Assembly (NCBI RefSeq): GCF_009674625.1
Contig: NZ_WKJQ01000001.1
Coordinates: forward strand, 744,001-808,000
Direction of reading: 5' to 3'
DNA from: Haloferax marinum
GTDB taxonomy: Archaea; Halobacteriota; Halobacteria; Halobacteriales; Haloferacaceae
DNA length: 64,000 bases
The translations under genes and the position numbers were made by a program. The notes under the pieces are model-generated. The model did no database searches, was not told where the DNA came from, and saw nothing but the letters and a program-made list of their open reading frames with translations. Below are positions 1-7,203 of this stretch, piece by piece (within the stretch, counting starts at the first letter, position 1; every line of letters begins with the position of its first letter).

Positions 1-2
1 GC

Positions 3-449
3 CGCAACAACACCCTCATCATCAAAGCCGTCTCTGCTGACGACAGCCTCAGCAAGTACACCCCGACGGCCCAGCTGAAGGCGAGCGTGACCGAAAACCG
101 CGTCTACGAGGAAGAGCCACCCCGAGCGGGTGCACCGAGCTGGGGAGACGAAGAAGAAGAGGAAATCCCCTCGGAACTCGTCGAGTTCGCCTGTTTCAAA
201 GGTGACCTCGAAACCGTGCTCCAGAACACGGCCCTCCAGTACCCGATGTTCCTCGTGCTGCGTGAGATCGCGATGCTCTCCGAGAAGGGCACGCTGACCG
301 CAATCACCGAAGAGAGCGACGAACTTCAGGCGACGCGCATCGTCGAAGGAGAAGTGCGTGCTGCGTCCGTCGAAGTCGTCGAGAACCCCCAACAGAACGG
401 GTCGTCCGACAGCGGTGTCAACTGGCGCGACAACAAGTTCATCTCCTAA
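3..449 (+). CDS. Uncharacterised acidic protein, 5' end cut by window edge
   Basis: The reading frame is open from base 3 with no stop, so the gene begins before the window; the first internal start in frame is the GTG at 87. The visible 148 residues have a first part that looks like the end of a folded domain, then an acidic linker rich in Glu, a hydrophobic helical stretch (around the segment LQYPMFLVLREIAML) and a Ser/Asn-rich tail. I do not recognise the family and give no function. It ends 134 nt before the first CysD-like gene, in the same direction, but an AT-rich promoter-like region lies between them, so co-transcription is not implied. Confidence 0.7.
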   Translation, partial: RNNTLIIKAVSADDSLSKYTPTAQLKASVTENRVYEEEPPRAGAPSWGDEEEEEIPSELVEFACFKGDLETVLQNTALQYPMFLVLREIAMLSEKGTLTAITEESDELQATRIVEGEVRAASVEVVENPQQNGSSDSGVNWRDNKFIS

Positions 450-561
450 ACCCGCCCTTTCCTCCGTCTGGTGCCACAGTTCAGCGGTCGCCCCTGTCGC
501 CACTGTGTTCATTGGTACCACGATTCGACCACTACCTGTTGCAAAAAGCATTTACAGTGCC

Positions 562-577
562 TAATTATATCTAATTA
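562..577. promoter_or_regulatory. AT-rich TAATTA repeat before the first CysD-like gene
   Basis: TAATTA occurs twice (562-567 and 572-577), spaced 10 bp start to start, 7 nt before the ATG at 584. TAATTA is its own reverse complement, so the pair is both a direct and an inverted repeat. A T/A-rich box (AAAAAGCATTTACA, about 543-556) upstream could be the TATA element, which would put the repeat at the transcription start. The operator role is inference from position. Confidence 0.35.
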
Positions 578-583
578 CGAACC

Positions 584-1555
584 ATGTCGGAAGCCTTCCC
601 AGAGTACCTCGACGTCGACTACACCGACGGCGAAGGTGAGACGCCGGAAGATTACCCGAGCACCGAAGCGAAAATCGAGAAGGCAATCGAGGTCACCAAG
701 CGCGGCCTCGAGCAGTACGAGAACCCCGCCGTCATGTGGACCGGTGGGAAAGACTCGACGCTCACGCTCTACTTCATCAAGGAAGTCGCAGAGAAGTACG
801 ACCTCGAAGTCCCGCCGGCAGTCTTCATCGACCACTACCAGCACTTCGACGAAATCATGGACTTCGTCGAGCACTGGGCCGACGAGTGGGACCTCGACGT
901 CATCTGGGCACGCAACGAGGACGTCGGCAACTACGTCGACGAACACGGCCTCGAACCCGGCGACGACATCCCCGTCTCGGAACTCTCCGAGCACAACCAG
1001 CACCACATTCGCAACATCCTCGAGTACGAAGAGGAGACGTTCCCCTTCCTGCTCGACACCTACGTGGGCAACCACCTGCTGAAGACCGTCGCGCTCAACG
1101 ACACCCTCGAGAAGCACGACATCGACGGCGTCATCTCCGGCGTCCGCTGGGACGAACAGGAGGCCCGCGCCGACGAGACGTTCTTCAGTCCGCGCCACAA
1201 CCCCGACATCTACCCACCACACGACCGCATCCAACCCATCCTCCAGTTCGAAGAGAGCGCCGTCTGGGACGCCTTCTGGTACTTCGCCGTCCCCGACACC
1301 GTCGAGAACTACCCCGAAGACGGCTACGTCCCGACGAGCGACGAGGACCTCCCCGAGGGCGTCTCGCAGGAAGACGTCCCCGTCTCGCCGAAGTACTTCG
1401 CTGGCTTCCGCAGTCTCGGCAGCGAAGTCTCGACCGACAAGTCCGCCGACGAACCGGCGTGGCTCCAGGACATGGCGAACACGACCGAGCGCGCAGGCCG
1501 CGCCCAGGACAAAGAAGACCTGATGGAGCGCCTGCGTGACCTCGGCTACATGTAG
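584..1555 (+). CDS. CysD-like PP-loop nucleotidyltransferase (PAPS-reductase family), copy 1
   Basis: This 323-aa protein belongs to the phosphoadenosine-phosphosulfate reductase/CysD superfamily. The PP-loop TGGKDST is at residues 53-59. Later segments correspond to CysD-type landmarks: FIDHYQHFDE (the CysD 'DTGxxFxE' region), SGVRWDEQEARADETFFSPR (CysD 'GARRDEEKSRAKERIFS'), and a C-terminus GRAQDKEDLMERLRDLGYM like the CysD end. No cysteine is present anywhere, so the catalytic Cys of true PAPS/APS reductases is missing. The fold and ATP-pyrophosphatase chemistry are therefore likely, with adenylyl transfer to sulfate or another acceptor. No CysN-like GTPase lies nearby. Annotation simply as 'PAPS reductase' would overstate the evidence. 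Confidence 0.88.
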   Translation: MSEAFPEYLDVDYTDGEGETPEDYPSTEAKIEKAIEVTKRGLEQYENPAVMWTGGKDSTLTLYFIKEVAEKYDLEVPPAVFIDHYQHFDEIMDFVEHWADEWDLDVIWARNEDVGNYVDEHGLEPGDDIPVSELSEHNQHHIRNILEYEEETFPFLLDTYVGNHLLKTVALNDTLEKHDIDGVISGVRWDEQEARADETFFSPRHNPDIYPPHDRIQPILQFEESAVWDAFWYFAVPDTVENYPEDGYVPTSDEDLPEGVSQEDVPVSPKYFAGFRSLGSEVSTDKSADEPAWLQDMANTTERAGRAQDKEDLMERLRDLGYM

Positions 1556-1577
1556 AGCCGACGTTTTTTGACGTTCG

Positions 1578-1596
1578 GGTTGCGCTTTGCGCAACC
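1578..1596. repeat. Perfect hairpin after the first CysD-like gene
   Basis: GGTTGCGC, TTT, GCGCAACC forms an 8-bp perfect stem with a 3-nt loop, 23 nt after the stop at 1555. A T6 run (1564-1569) lies just before it. It may help 3'-end formation or RNA stability; archaeal termination mainly uses T-tracts, so the T-run may be the terminator and the hairpin an accessory element. Confidence 0.5.
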
Positions 1597-1699
1597 ACTC
1601 ACCCAATAACCTCGACTAAAAACTGCCGAGCGATTCGCTTCGCTCATCACTCGGTACAGCGTCTTGGACGAGTACCTCGTATGCTCGTTTTTTCGCAGT

Positions 1700-1733
1700 T
1701 AACAGTCGGTAGGCAGTGCCTACCGTCCTGTTA
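1700..1733. promoter_or_regulatory. Large imperfect palindrome upstream of the second CysD-like gene
   Basis: The core CGGTAGGC (1707-1714), AGT, GCCTACCG (1718-1725) is flanked by a second matching arm, TAACAG (1700-1705) with CTGTTA (1728-1733), giving 14 paired positions over 34 bp. It ends 41 nt before the ATG at 1775, just upstream of a TATA-like ACATAGATAAC (about 1743-1753). That position suits an upstream activator or operator site; it could also be a 3' hairpin of the preceding transcript. A smaller repeat, GAGCGA/TCGCTC, lies at 1628-1645. Confidence 0.5.
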
Positions 1734-1774
1734 GTCCGAAAACATAGATAACGTCTCCCGGCGATGTTTGGTGC

Positions 1775-2728
1775 ATGGCCCTATCGTTCCCAGACTATCT
1801 CGACCTCGATTACACTGCGGGGCGCGACGAGACTGCCGACGCGTACCCGACGCTCGAGGACAAACTCGAGAAAGCAGCACTCGTCACGCGGACCGCACTC
1901 GAACAGTACGAACGACCCGCAATCATGTGGACGGGTGGGAAAGACTCGACTGTCGTCCTCTACGTCGTCCGCGAAGTCGCTGCCGACATGGGTGTCGAGG
2001 TGCCGCCGGTGGTCTTCATCGACCACTTCGAGCACTTCGACGAGACCGAAGCGTTCGTCTACGAGTGGACCGACCGCTGGGACCTCGACCTCATCGTCGC
2101 ACGCAACGAAGATTTCGCCCGCGTCGGTGCCGAACCGGGCGACGAGATTGCTGTCGCCGACCTGAGCGACGAGACCCGTCACGAACTCGCTCGCCTCGGC
2201 TACGAAGACGAGAGTATCGTCCTCGACGCCGACACCTTCGAAGGGAACCACCTGCTGAAGACCGTCGCGCTCAACGACGTCATCACCGAATACGGCTTCG
2301 ACGGTATCTTCTCTGGCGTCCGCTGGGACGAACAGGACGCCCGCGCCGACGAGACGTTCTTCAGCCCACGTCACGAGTCAGAGAAGTACCCACCGCACGA
2401 CCGCGTGCACTCCATCCTCCAGTTCACCGAGGCGGACGTCTGGGGTGCGTTCTGGAACTACATCGTCCCCGACGCCGTCGACGGCTATCCGGTTGGGTAC
2501 GTCCCCCAATCCACCGACGACCTTCCGGAGGGAACCCAACCCGCCGACCTCCCCGTCTCGCCGAAGTACTTCGAAGGCTTCCGCTCACTCGGTACCGAGT
2601 CCGGGTCCGCGAAGTCTGACGACCGGCCTGCGTGGGTGCAGGACCTCGCCGCGAGCAAGGAACGCGAAGGTCGCGCACAAGACAAAGAAGACCTGATGGG
2701 CCGACTCCGCGACCTCGGCTACATGTAG
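1775..2728 (+). CDS. CysD-like PP-loop nucleotidyltransferase (PAPS-reductase family), copy 2
   Basis: This 317-aa paralogue of the preceding gene is similar along its whole length. It has the same PP-loop TGGKDST at residues 53-59, the SGVRWDEQDARADETFFSPR block, and the same DKEDLMxRLRDLGYM ending. Like copy 1 it contains no cysteine. A tandem duplication is the simplest explanation, but the two differ clearly in the middle (for example after the FIDHFEHFDE segment), so they have probably diverged in substrate or regulation. The ATG sits about 27 nt after a TATA-like box, consistent with a leaderless transcript, so copy 2 probably has its own promoter. Function beyond ATP-dependent adenylation is not established. 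Confidence 0.88.
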   Translation: MALSFPDYLDLDYTAGRDETADAYPTLEDKLEKAALVTRTALEQYERPAIMWTGGKDSTVVLYVVREVAADMGVEVPPVVFIDHFEHFDETEAFVYEWTDRWDLDLIVARNEDFARVGAEPGDEIAVADLSDETRHELARLGYEDESIVLDADTFEGNHLLKTVALNDVITEYGFDGIFSGVRWDEQDARADETFFSPRHESEKYPPHDRVHSILQFTEADVWGAFWNYIVPDAVDGYPVGYVPQSTDDLPEGTQPADLPVSPKYFEGFRSLGTESGSAKSDDRPAWVQDLAASKEREGRAQDKEDLMGRLRDLGYM

Positions 2729-2846
2729 AGCGACGTTTTAGAAGAGCGGCTCTTTTTCGGACTCGGGTCGCACGGAGTGCGACTACTCTCCACCGAGACA
2801 CGCGCTGGACGCACTGTCGAAATTCTCTGACGACTCGTATCGAGAC

Positions 2847-4004
2847 TCAAAGGACCTGGATGACGATTTCTGCGATCGGGACGAACGCTGAGACAGCGAT
2901 GGGAATCAGGTCAGAGACGAACGACGGCCACGTCCGGATACGGTCGGCGTTCCGCTGAACGTCTTCGAGGAGCCCAATCTCACCAACGGCGGACGGGTCC
3001 AGCGTCGTCCCGACGGTCCACCCGACGAGGAGTTCGTCGCGGCGCTGGTCGATTGCGTCGACCAGGTGGCGCTTTCCGGTGACGATGTGGAGGTGGATTA
3101 CCCAGACCGGGACGGCGAAGATGAGCAAGCCGACTATCACGAGGACGCTCGTCAACGAGAGGTGGAGCGCGAGTTCGGCCGTCACGGGGCCGCCGCGAGA
3201 GGTGAATGGTTCGAAGAGTGAAATTCCGGAATCGAGCCAGTAGTAGACCACCAGAGTAGTCACACCGACAAACCAGCTGACTGCGACGGAGACACCGAGA
3301 CTGGAAACGGGTTCGAACTGACTCGCGGCGGTGTGGAGATTCGCGATTTTCAAGGTGCGAAGCGCAATCAGCAGTCGAAGGTGGAGGAGAAAGAGGAAGA
3401 TAGCGACGAACCCGAGAAAGACCAACCACACGTTGAGGTAGATGAGAACGAGTTCCCATCCGACGCGCGGGTCGAGTCCGTTTCCGACCACGATGAACAC
3501 CGGTTCGAACACGACGAACGCGACGAAAATCAGTTTGAGGTCGACCACACGGTCGAACCGAATCCGGTACATTCGGTCGAGATATCCGTCGACGATGCGC
3601 CGAAACTGCGCACGTTCGTCGGCGGCGAAGCAGGCTTCCACACGGTCCCAGATGTGCGAGTAGGCGACGGACCACTGACCGATGATAGTCAGTTCGATAA
3701 AGATGCCAACACTCCCCATCACCGCCGATACACCGAGAAAGTTGACGTCCAAGAACGACCACCCGTCGAACGGACGGTTCAAAAACAGATACGACGCCCA
3801 CTGACCGACCGCAATCGAGAGAACGAGTCCGACCAGGAAGTAGGCGGCGCTCAGGAGCGCTGCACGGCGGACGACTGAGACCAGGTCGCTCGACGGGAAG
3901 AGCCGTGACACCCACGTCGACCGGTACGGTGACCCGGAGCTTCGGACGGTGGCGTCTGTCGGCTCCCGCCCAGACAGCCGGTCGTCTTCATCCCGGTTTA
4001 TCAT
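2847..4004 (-). CDS. Uncharacterised multi-pass membrane protein
   Basis: A protein of about 385 aa if it starts at the ATG at 4004 (a GTG five codons upstream is the alternative). The N-terminal ~40 residues are polar and Arg/Ser-rich. About seven or eight hydrophobic segments follow, including AALLSAAYFLVGLVLSIAVG, LIYLNVWLVFLGFVAIFLFL and a C-terminal SDLIPIAVSAFVPIAEIVIQ. A charged loop with FAADERAQFRRIVDGYLDR lies between TM2 and TM3. No transporter, peptidase or kinase signature is recognisable. It converges on copy 2 of the CysD-like genes and is divergent from dph6, so it is probably a single-gene unit. Confidence 0.75.
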   Translation of the reverse strand: MINRDEDDRLSGREPTDATVRSSGSPYRSTWVSRLFPSSDLVSVVRRAALLSAAYFLVGLVLSIAVGQWASYLFLNRPFDGWSFLDVNFLGVSAVMGSVGIFIELTIIGQWSVAYSHIWDRVEACFAADERAQFRRIVDGYLDRMYRIRFDRVVDLKLIFVAFVVFEPVFIVVGNGLDPRVGWELVLIYLNVWLVFLGFVAIFLFLLHLRLLIALRTLKIANLHTAASQFEPVSSLGVSVAVSWFVGVTTLVVYYWLDSGISLFEPFTSRGGPVTAELALHLSLTSVLVIVGLLIFAVPVWVIHLHIVTGKRHLVDAIDQRRDELLVGWTVGTTLDPSAVGEIGLLEDVQRNADRIRTWPSFVSDLIPIAVSAFVPIAEIVIQVL

Positions 4005-4155
4005 GGTGAATAATACCACACAACAGGAGATGAAATCTCCGCACCAGTACGTGTACAGGTCGACGATTTCGACACCGTTGCTGTCGACGGTTCGTCGACG
4101 GTGAGTCCAGCGTCGACACCGTAGCGCCTAACTCCTTCAACCCGTTATCGCTCCC

Positions 4156-4866
4156 ATGGCATCCCAGTGGGTCAGTCTCTTCTCTGGCGGCAAGGACTCT
4201 TCGTGGGCGCTCTACCAGGCACTCGAAGAGGGATTGAACGTCACCCATCTGCTGACCGTCCACCCGAGCGACGACTCGTATATGTACCACGTCCCCGCGA
4301 CGGACCTCACCGCACTCGCGGCCGAGAGCATCGGTGTCGAACTCGTCGACGTCCACCCCGGTGACCTCGAAGCGACCGACGCGACGGACTCCGGCGAACA
4401 GGGCGACGCAGAACTCGAACCCCTCGAAGCGGCACTCTCCGACCTCCAGTCTGAAATCGACCTCGCGGGCGTCACCGCAGGCGCTATCGAGAGCGAGTTC
4501 CAGACGAACCGCATTCAGGGGATGTGCGACCGCCTCGGAATCGACCTCTTTGCGCCCTTGTGGCAAGAAGACCCCCGCGAACTCGGTGAGGCGATGATAG
4601 ACGCCGGGTTCGAAATCACGCTGATTCAGGTCGCCGCCCACGGCCTCGACGAGTCGTGGCTCGGCCGAACCCTCGATTACGACGCACTCGACGAACTCGA
4701 GGAACTCAACGAGAAGTACGGCGTCCACATCCTCGGAGAGGGCGGCGAGTTCGAGACGTTCGTCACCGACGGCCCGCACATGGACCGACCCATCGAACTC
4801 GAATACGAGACCGAGTGGGACGGAACTCGCGGCAGTCTTCGCATCACGGACGCCTCTCTCGGCTAA
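4156..4866 (+). CDS. dph6: Diphthine--ammonia ligase (Dph6 family)
   Basis: The 236-aa protein matches the archaeal Dph6/ATP-binding PP-loop family, which amidates diphthine to diphthamide on translation elongation factor 2 using ATP and ammonia. The PP-loop SGGKDSS is at residues 9-15. The family signature GEGGEFETFVTDGP lies near residues 194-207, and a middle block FAPLWQEDPRELGEAMIDAGFE matches the substrate domain. Archaeal members are about 220-240 aa, without the extra RidA-like domains of the eukaryotic enzyme, which fits. An acidic insert (about residues 70-95, Asp/Glu-rich) is typical of halophile adaptation. It stands alone between divergent and convergent neighbours. Confidence 0.9.
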   Translation: MASQWVSLFSGGKDSSWALYQALEEGLNVTHLLTVHPSDDSYMYHVPATDLTALAAESIGVELVDVHPGDLEATDATDSGEQGDAELEPLEAALSDLQSEIDLAGVTAGAIESEFQTNRIQGMCDRLGIDLFAPLWQEDPRELGEAMIDAGFEITLIQVAAHGLDESWLGRTLDYDALDELEELNEKYGVHILGEGGEFETFVTDGPHMDRPIELEYETEWDGTRGSLRITDASLG

Positions 4867-4973
4867 GCAGTTCTGACGCCGACGCTACCGGGTCGGGTTG
4901 GCGCAAAAAGCCGAACGCGATGTCTTCTGGAGACGATTCGTAACGTCAGTGAGACGTTCGTACCGTCTGGAAC

Positions 4974-5939
4974 CTACTCTTTCGTCAGGTGAGAGTGCGC
5001 ACCGATGAGCGCGTTCGACAGGTCGAGATTTTCGATGTGGGTCTCTTCGTCAACGATGGAGTTCTTCAGACTGGCGTTCTTGATACTCGCCTCCGGGAAG
5101 ACCACCGATTCGTCGAGTGAGGAGTCTTCGACCACGGCGCCCGCCATGATGTGGACGTTTTTCCCGAGTTCGGTGTTGGTCACCGTCGCCGACTCGTGGA
5201 CGACGTTTTCGCCACCGAGATACCACGAGACTGCGTCGAGGTAGCTCTGTGCCGTGCCGATGTCGAACCACGCGCCATCGAAAGAGTAGGCGAACACGTC
5301 GCCGTTCTCTTGGAGCCACTGCATGAACCATCCCGGTTCGTCTGGGTTGTTGTCGCCAGCGAGATAGTCGTCGAACTTCGGGAGGGTGCTCGCCGGGAAT
5401 GCGTAACACGCAATCGAGACGAGCGTACTCTTCGGGTTGTCGGGTTTCTCCTGGAAGTTGACGACGCGGTCACCGTCGAGCTCCACCAGGCCGTAGGATT
5501 TCGCTTTCTCGATGTCTTTGACGTCGTACGCCGCCAGACACGGCGACTCCTTCTCGTAGAAGAAGTCGACGAAGTCGGCCACGTCGAAACTGATGAGGTT
5601 GTCACCAGCGATGACGACCAAGTCCTCGTCTACCTCTTCGCGCTCGATGAGTTCCGCGAGTGCACCGACGACACCGAACTTCTCGTCTTCCGCTCTGGTC
5701 TCTTCGACAGAGAGCGTCGGCTTGGTGTACGGCGACTCGGCGATGTACTCTTCGAACGTCTCTGCGAACCGTTCGTTCGTGCTCACGAACACCTCGGAGA
5801 CCCGGTCGTCCGCCTCCAAATCTTCGAATATCGTGTCGATTACCGTCTGTTCACCGACCGGTAAGAACATCTTCGGGCGGTGTTTCGTGATGGGCCACAA
5901 ACGGGTCGCATAACCACCGGCAAGGACGACTGCCTTCAT
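4974..5939 (-). CDS. Sugar-phosphate nucleotidyltransferase (GlmU/RmlA-like)
   Basis: A 321-aa nucleotidyltransferase starting at the ATG that gives MKAVVLAGGYATRLWPIT; an upstream TTG at 5948 is less likely. Nucleotide-binding features are the N-terminal LAGGxxTRLxPxT signature, the KPMFLPVGEQ-like segment (here HRPKMFLPVGEQ) and a central GDN that should bind metal and sugar phosphate. The last ~80 residues show a left-handed beta-helix pattern (SATVTNTELGKNVHIMAGAV) as in GlmU-type uridylyl/thymidylyltransferases. It probably makes an NDP-sugar for glycan or S-layer glycosylation, but the nucleotide and sugar cannot be read from sequence. A possible TATA (GCATAAAG) lies about 33 nt upstream. 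Confidence 0.87.
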   Translation of the reverse strand: MKAVVLAGGYATRLWPITKHRPKMFLPVGEQTVIDTIFEDLEADDRVSEVFVSTNERFAETFEEYIAESPYTKPTLSVEETRAEDEKFGVVGALAELIEREEVDEDLVVIAGDNLISFDVADFVDFFYEKESPCLAAYDVKDIEKAKSYGLVELDGDRVVNFQEKPDNPKSTLVSIACYAFPASTLPKFDDYLAGDNNPDEPGWFMQWLQENGDVFAYSFDGAWFDIGTAQSYLDAVSWYLGGENVVHESATVTNTELGKNVHIMAGAVVEDSSLDESVVFPEASIKNASLKNSIVDEETHIENLDLSNALIGAHSHLTKE

Positions 5940-6054
5940 GTACCTCAAATCCCACCACTCAGTGAAAGGTCTTTATGCACACACTCGATTTTGCTGACAA
6001 CTTCGGTGGCCCAGCGGCGGAACAGATTTTCCCTTCGACTTCGAAGCAGACGCT

Positions 6055-6354
6055 ATGTCAGACCGGGAATCCACCGCGACGACTCGCCAGCGCATTGCCG
6101 ACGCCCTCCGCGACGACCCGGCAACCGCATCAGCCCTCTCGACGACTCTCGGGGTTCCGGCGTCGTCCGTCTACGGCCACCTCCAGCACGTCGCTCGCTC
6201 GGTCCACAGCGACGACGGCGAACAGTTCCTCGTCGCCCCACCTGAGTGTCGAAACTGCGGATTCAACGCCTTCGACGACCCGGTGAACTACCCTTCGCGG
6301 TGTCCCGAGTGCCGAAGCGAAGGTATCGAAGAAGCAGTGTTCAAAATCGAGTAG
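6055..6354 (+). CDS. Small HTH/zinc-ribbon transcriptional regulator
   Basis: A 99-aa protein with two parts. Residues about 10-45 form a winged or simple helix-turn-helix (RQRIADALRDDPATASALSTT and VPASSVYGHLQHV). Residues about 65-88 carry a rubredoxin-like zinc ribbon with two CxxC-type knuckles, CRNCGF and CPECRS. This arrangement is known in archaeal 'HTH plus Zn-ribbon' predicted regulators, whose targets are unknown. It is convergent with the DJ-1-like gene and divergent from the sugar nucleotidyltransferase, so no operon partner points to a regulon. Confidence 0.8.
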   Translation: MSDRESTATTRQRIADALRDDPATASALSTTLGVPASSVYGHLQHVARSVHSDDGEQFLVAPPECRNCGFNAFDDPVNYPSRCPECRSEGIEEAVFKIE

Positions 6355-6382
6355 CGAGTCGACCGACCCCGACCGTGTTCGG

Positions 6383-7063
6383 TTACGCGTCCAGTTCGTC
6401 CAAGAGCGTCTGTGCGGCGTCGGCAGACGACCCCGGCCCACGTGCCGTGACGAGGTCGCCATCGACGGTGACGCTCGTGTCGGCGTCGAGTTCGGCGTCC
6501 CAGACGCCGCCGGCCGCCTTCACTTCGTCTTCGACCCAGTAGGGTAACTTCCGACCGTCGGGCATCAGGTCGTCGTCGTCGACGATTCCTTCTTCCCACT
6601 CGTTGGGGAATCCGGTGACGTTCCGGCCATCGACGAGGAACGACCCGTCGGCCTCACGAGTGAACGCGAGGATGCCGACAGCGTGGCAGACGACGAGTGC
6701 CTTGCCTTCGCCGCCGGCGACGGCGGTGAGGAGGGCCTGTCGAGCGTGTCGGTCCTGATTGACGTCCCACTCGGTTCCGTGGCCGCCGGGGAAGACGACG
6801 GCGTCGAAGTCGCGGGCGTCTACCTGTGCGAGTTTCTCGGGATTCTGGAGGCGCTCGTCGTTCTCGTGAACGTCCATCACGTGTTCGGCGAGTTCCTCGC
6901 CGACGTTCTCCGGGTCGACAGACCGTTCGTCGACGACCGGAACGCCGCCCGTCGGTGTGGCGACGGTGATATCGACACCGGCGTCGGAAAGCGTCGTGAG
7001 CGGTTCGATGCACTCCTCGCCCCAGTAGCCCTCTTCGCTAACGATGAACAGTGCAGACGTCAT
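6383..7063 (-). CDS. DJ-1/PfpI family protein (type 1 glutamine amidotransferase-like)
   Basis: A 226-aa protein beginning at the ATG for MTSALFIVSEEGYWGEECIE; the frame continues 65 codons upstream, but that part is Arg-rich and not conserved-looking. Family marks are the GGHGTEWD loop and the nucleophile-elbow segment ALVVCHAVGILAF, where Cys is the expected catalytic residue. Members include glyoxalase III/deglycase-like (Hsp31 type), chaperone and protease homologues, so the exact activity is open. A TATA-like CCTATTTAGG (about 7083-7092, minus strand) lies 25 nt upstream, fitting a leaderless mRNA. Confidence 0.87.
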   Translation of the reverse strand: MTSALFIVSEEGYWGEECIEPLTTLSDAGVDITVATPTGGVPVVDERSVDPENVGEELAEHVMDVHENDERLQNPEKLAQVDARDFDAVVFPGGHGTEWDVNQDRHARQALLTAVAGGEGKALVVCHAVGILAFTREADGSFLVDGRNVTGFPNEWEEGIVDDDDLMPDGRKLPYWVEDEVKAAGGVWDAELDADTSVTVDGDLVTARGPGSSADAAQTLLDELDA

Positions 7064-7126
7064 CGAAGCAGTGTACGAACCCCTCCTAAATAGGCCCCAT
7101 GGAGGCGGAAACCCGATGTGGGTTCT

Positions 7127-7168
7127 CGGTTGAGGGCGACGGGTTCGCGGTTGGGGGCGACGGGTTCG
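7127..7168. repeat. 21-bp tandem duplication between the DJ-1-like gene and the ABC transporter
   Basis: Two adjacent 21-bp units, CGGTTGAGGGCGACGGGTTCG and the same with one change (A to G), cover 7127-7147 and 7148-7168. The start of a third, decayed unit (CGGTTTCG) follows. It looks like a recent slippage product in non-coding DNA. Confidence 0.7.
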
Positions 7169-7203
7169 ACGGTTTCGAAACCTGCGGTGCCCACTCGGTG
7201 CGG

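Noticed and set aside
575..1606. Long minus-strand ORFs opposite the CysD-like genes (also near 1781-2374)
   Set aside because: They mirror real plus-strand genes, a known effect of high GC at third codon positions; their translations show no domain and strong Val/Asp/Arg bias.
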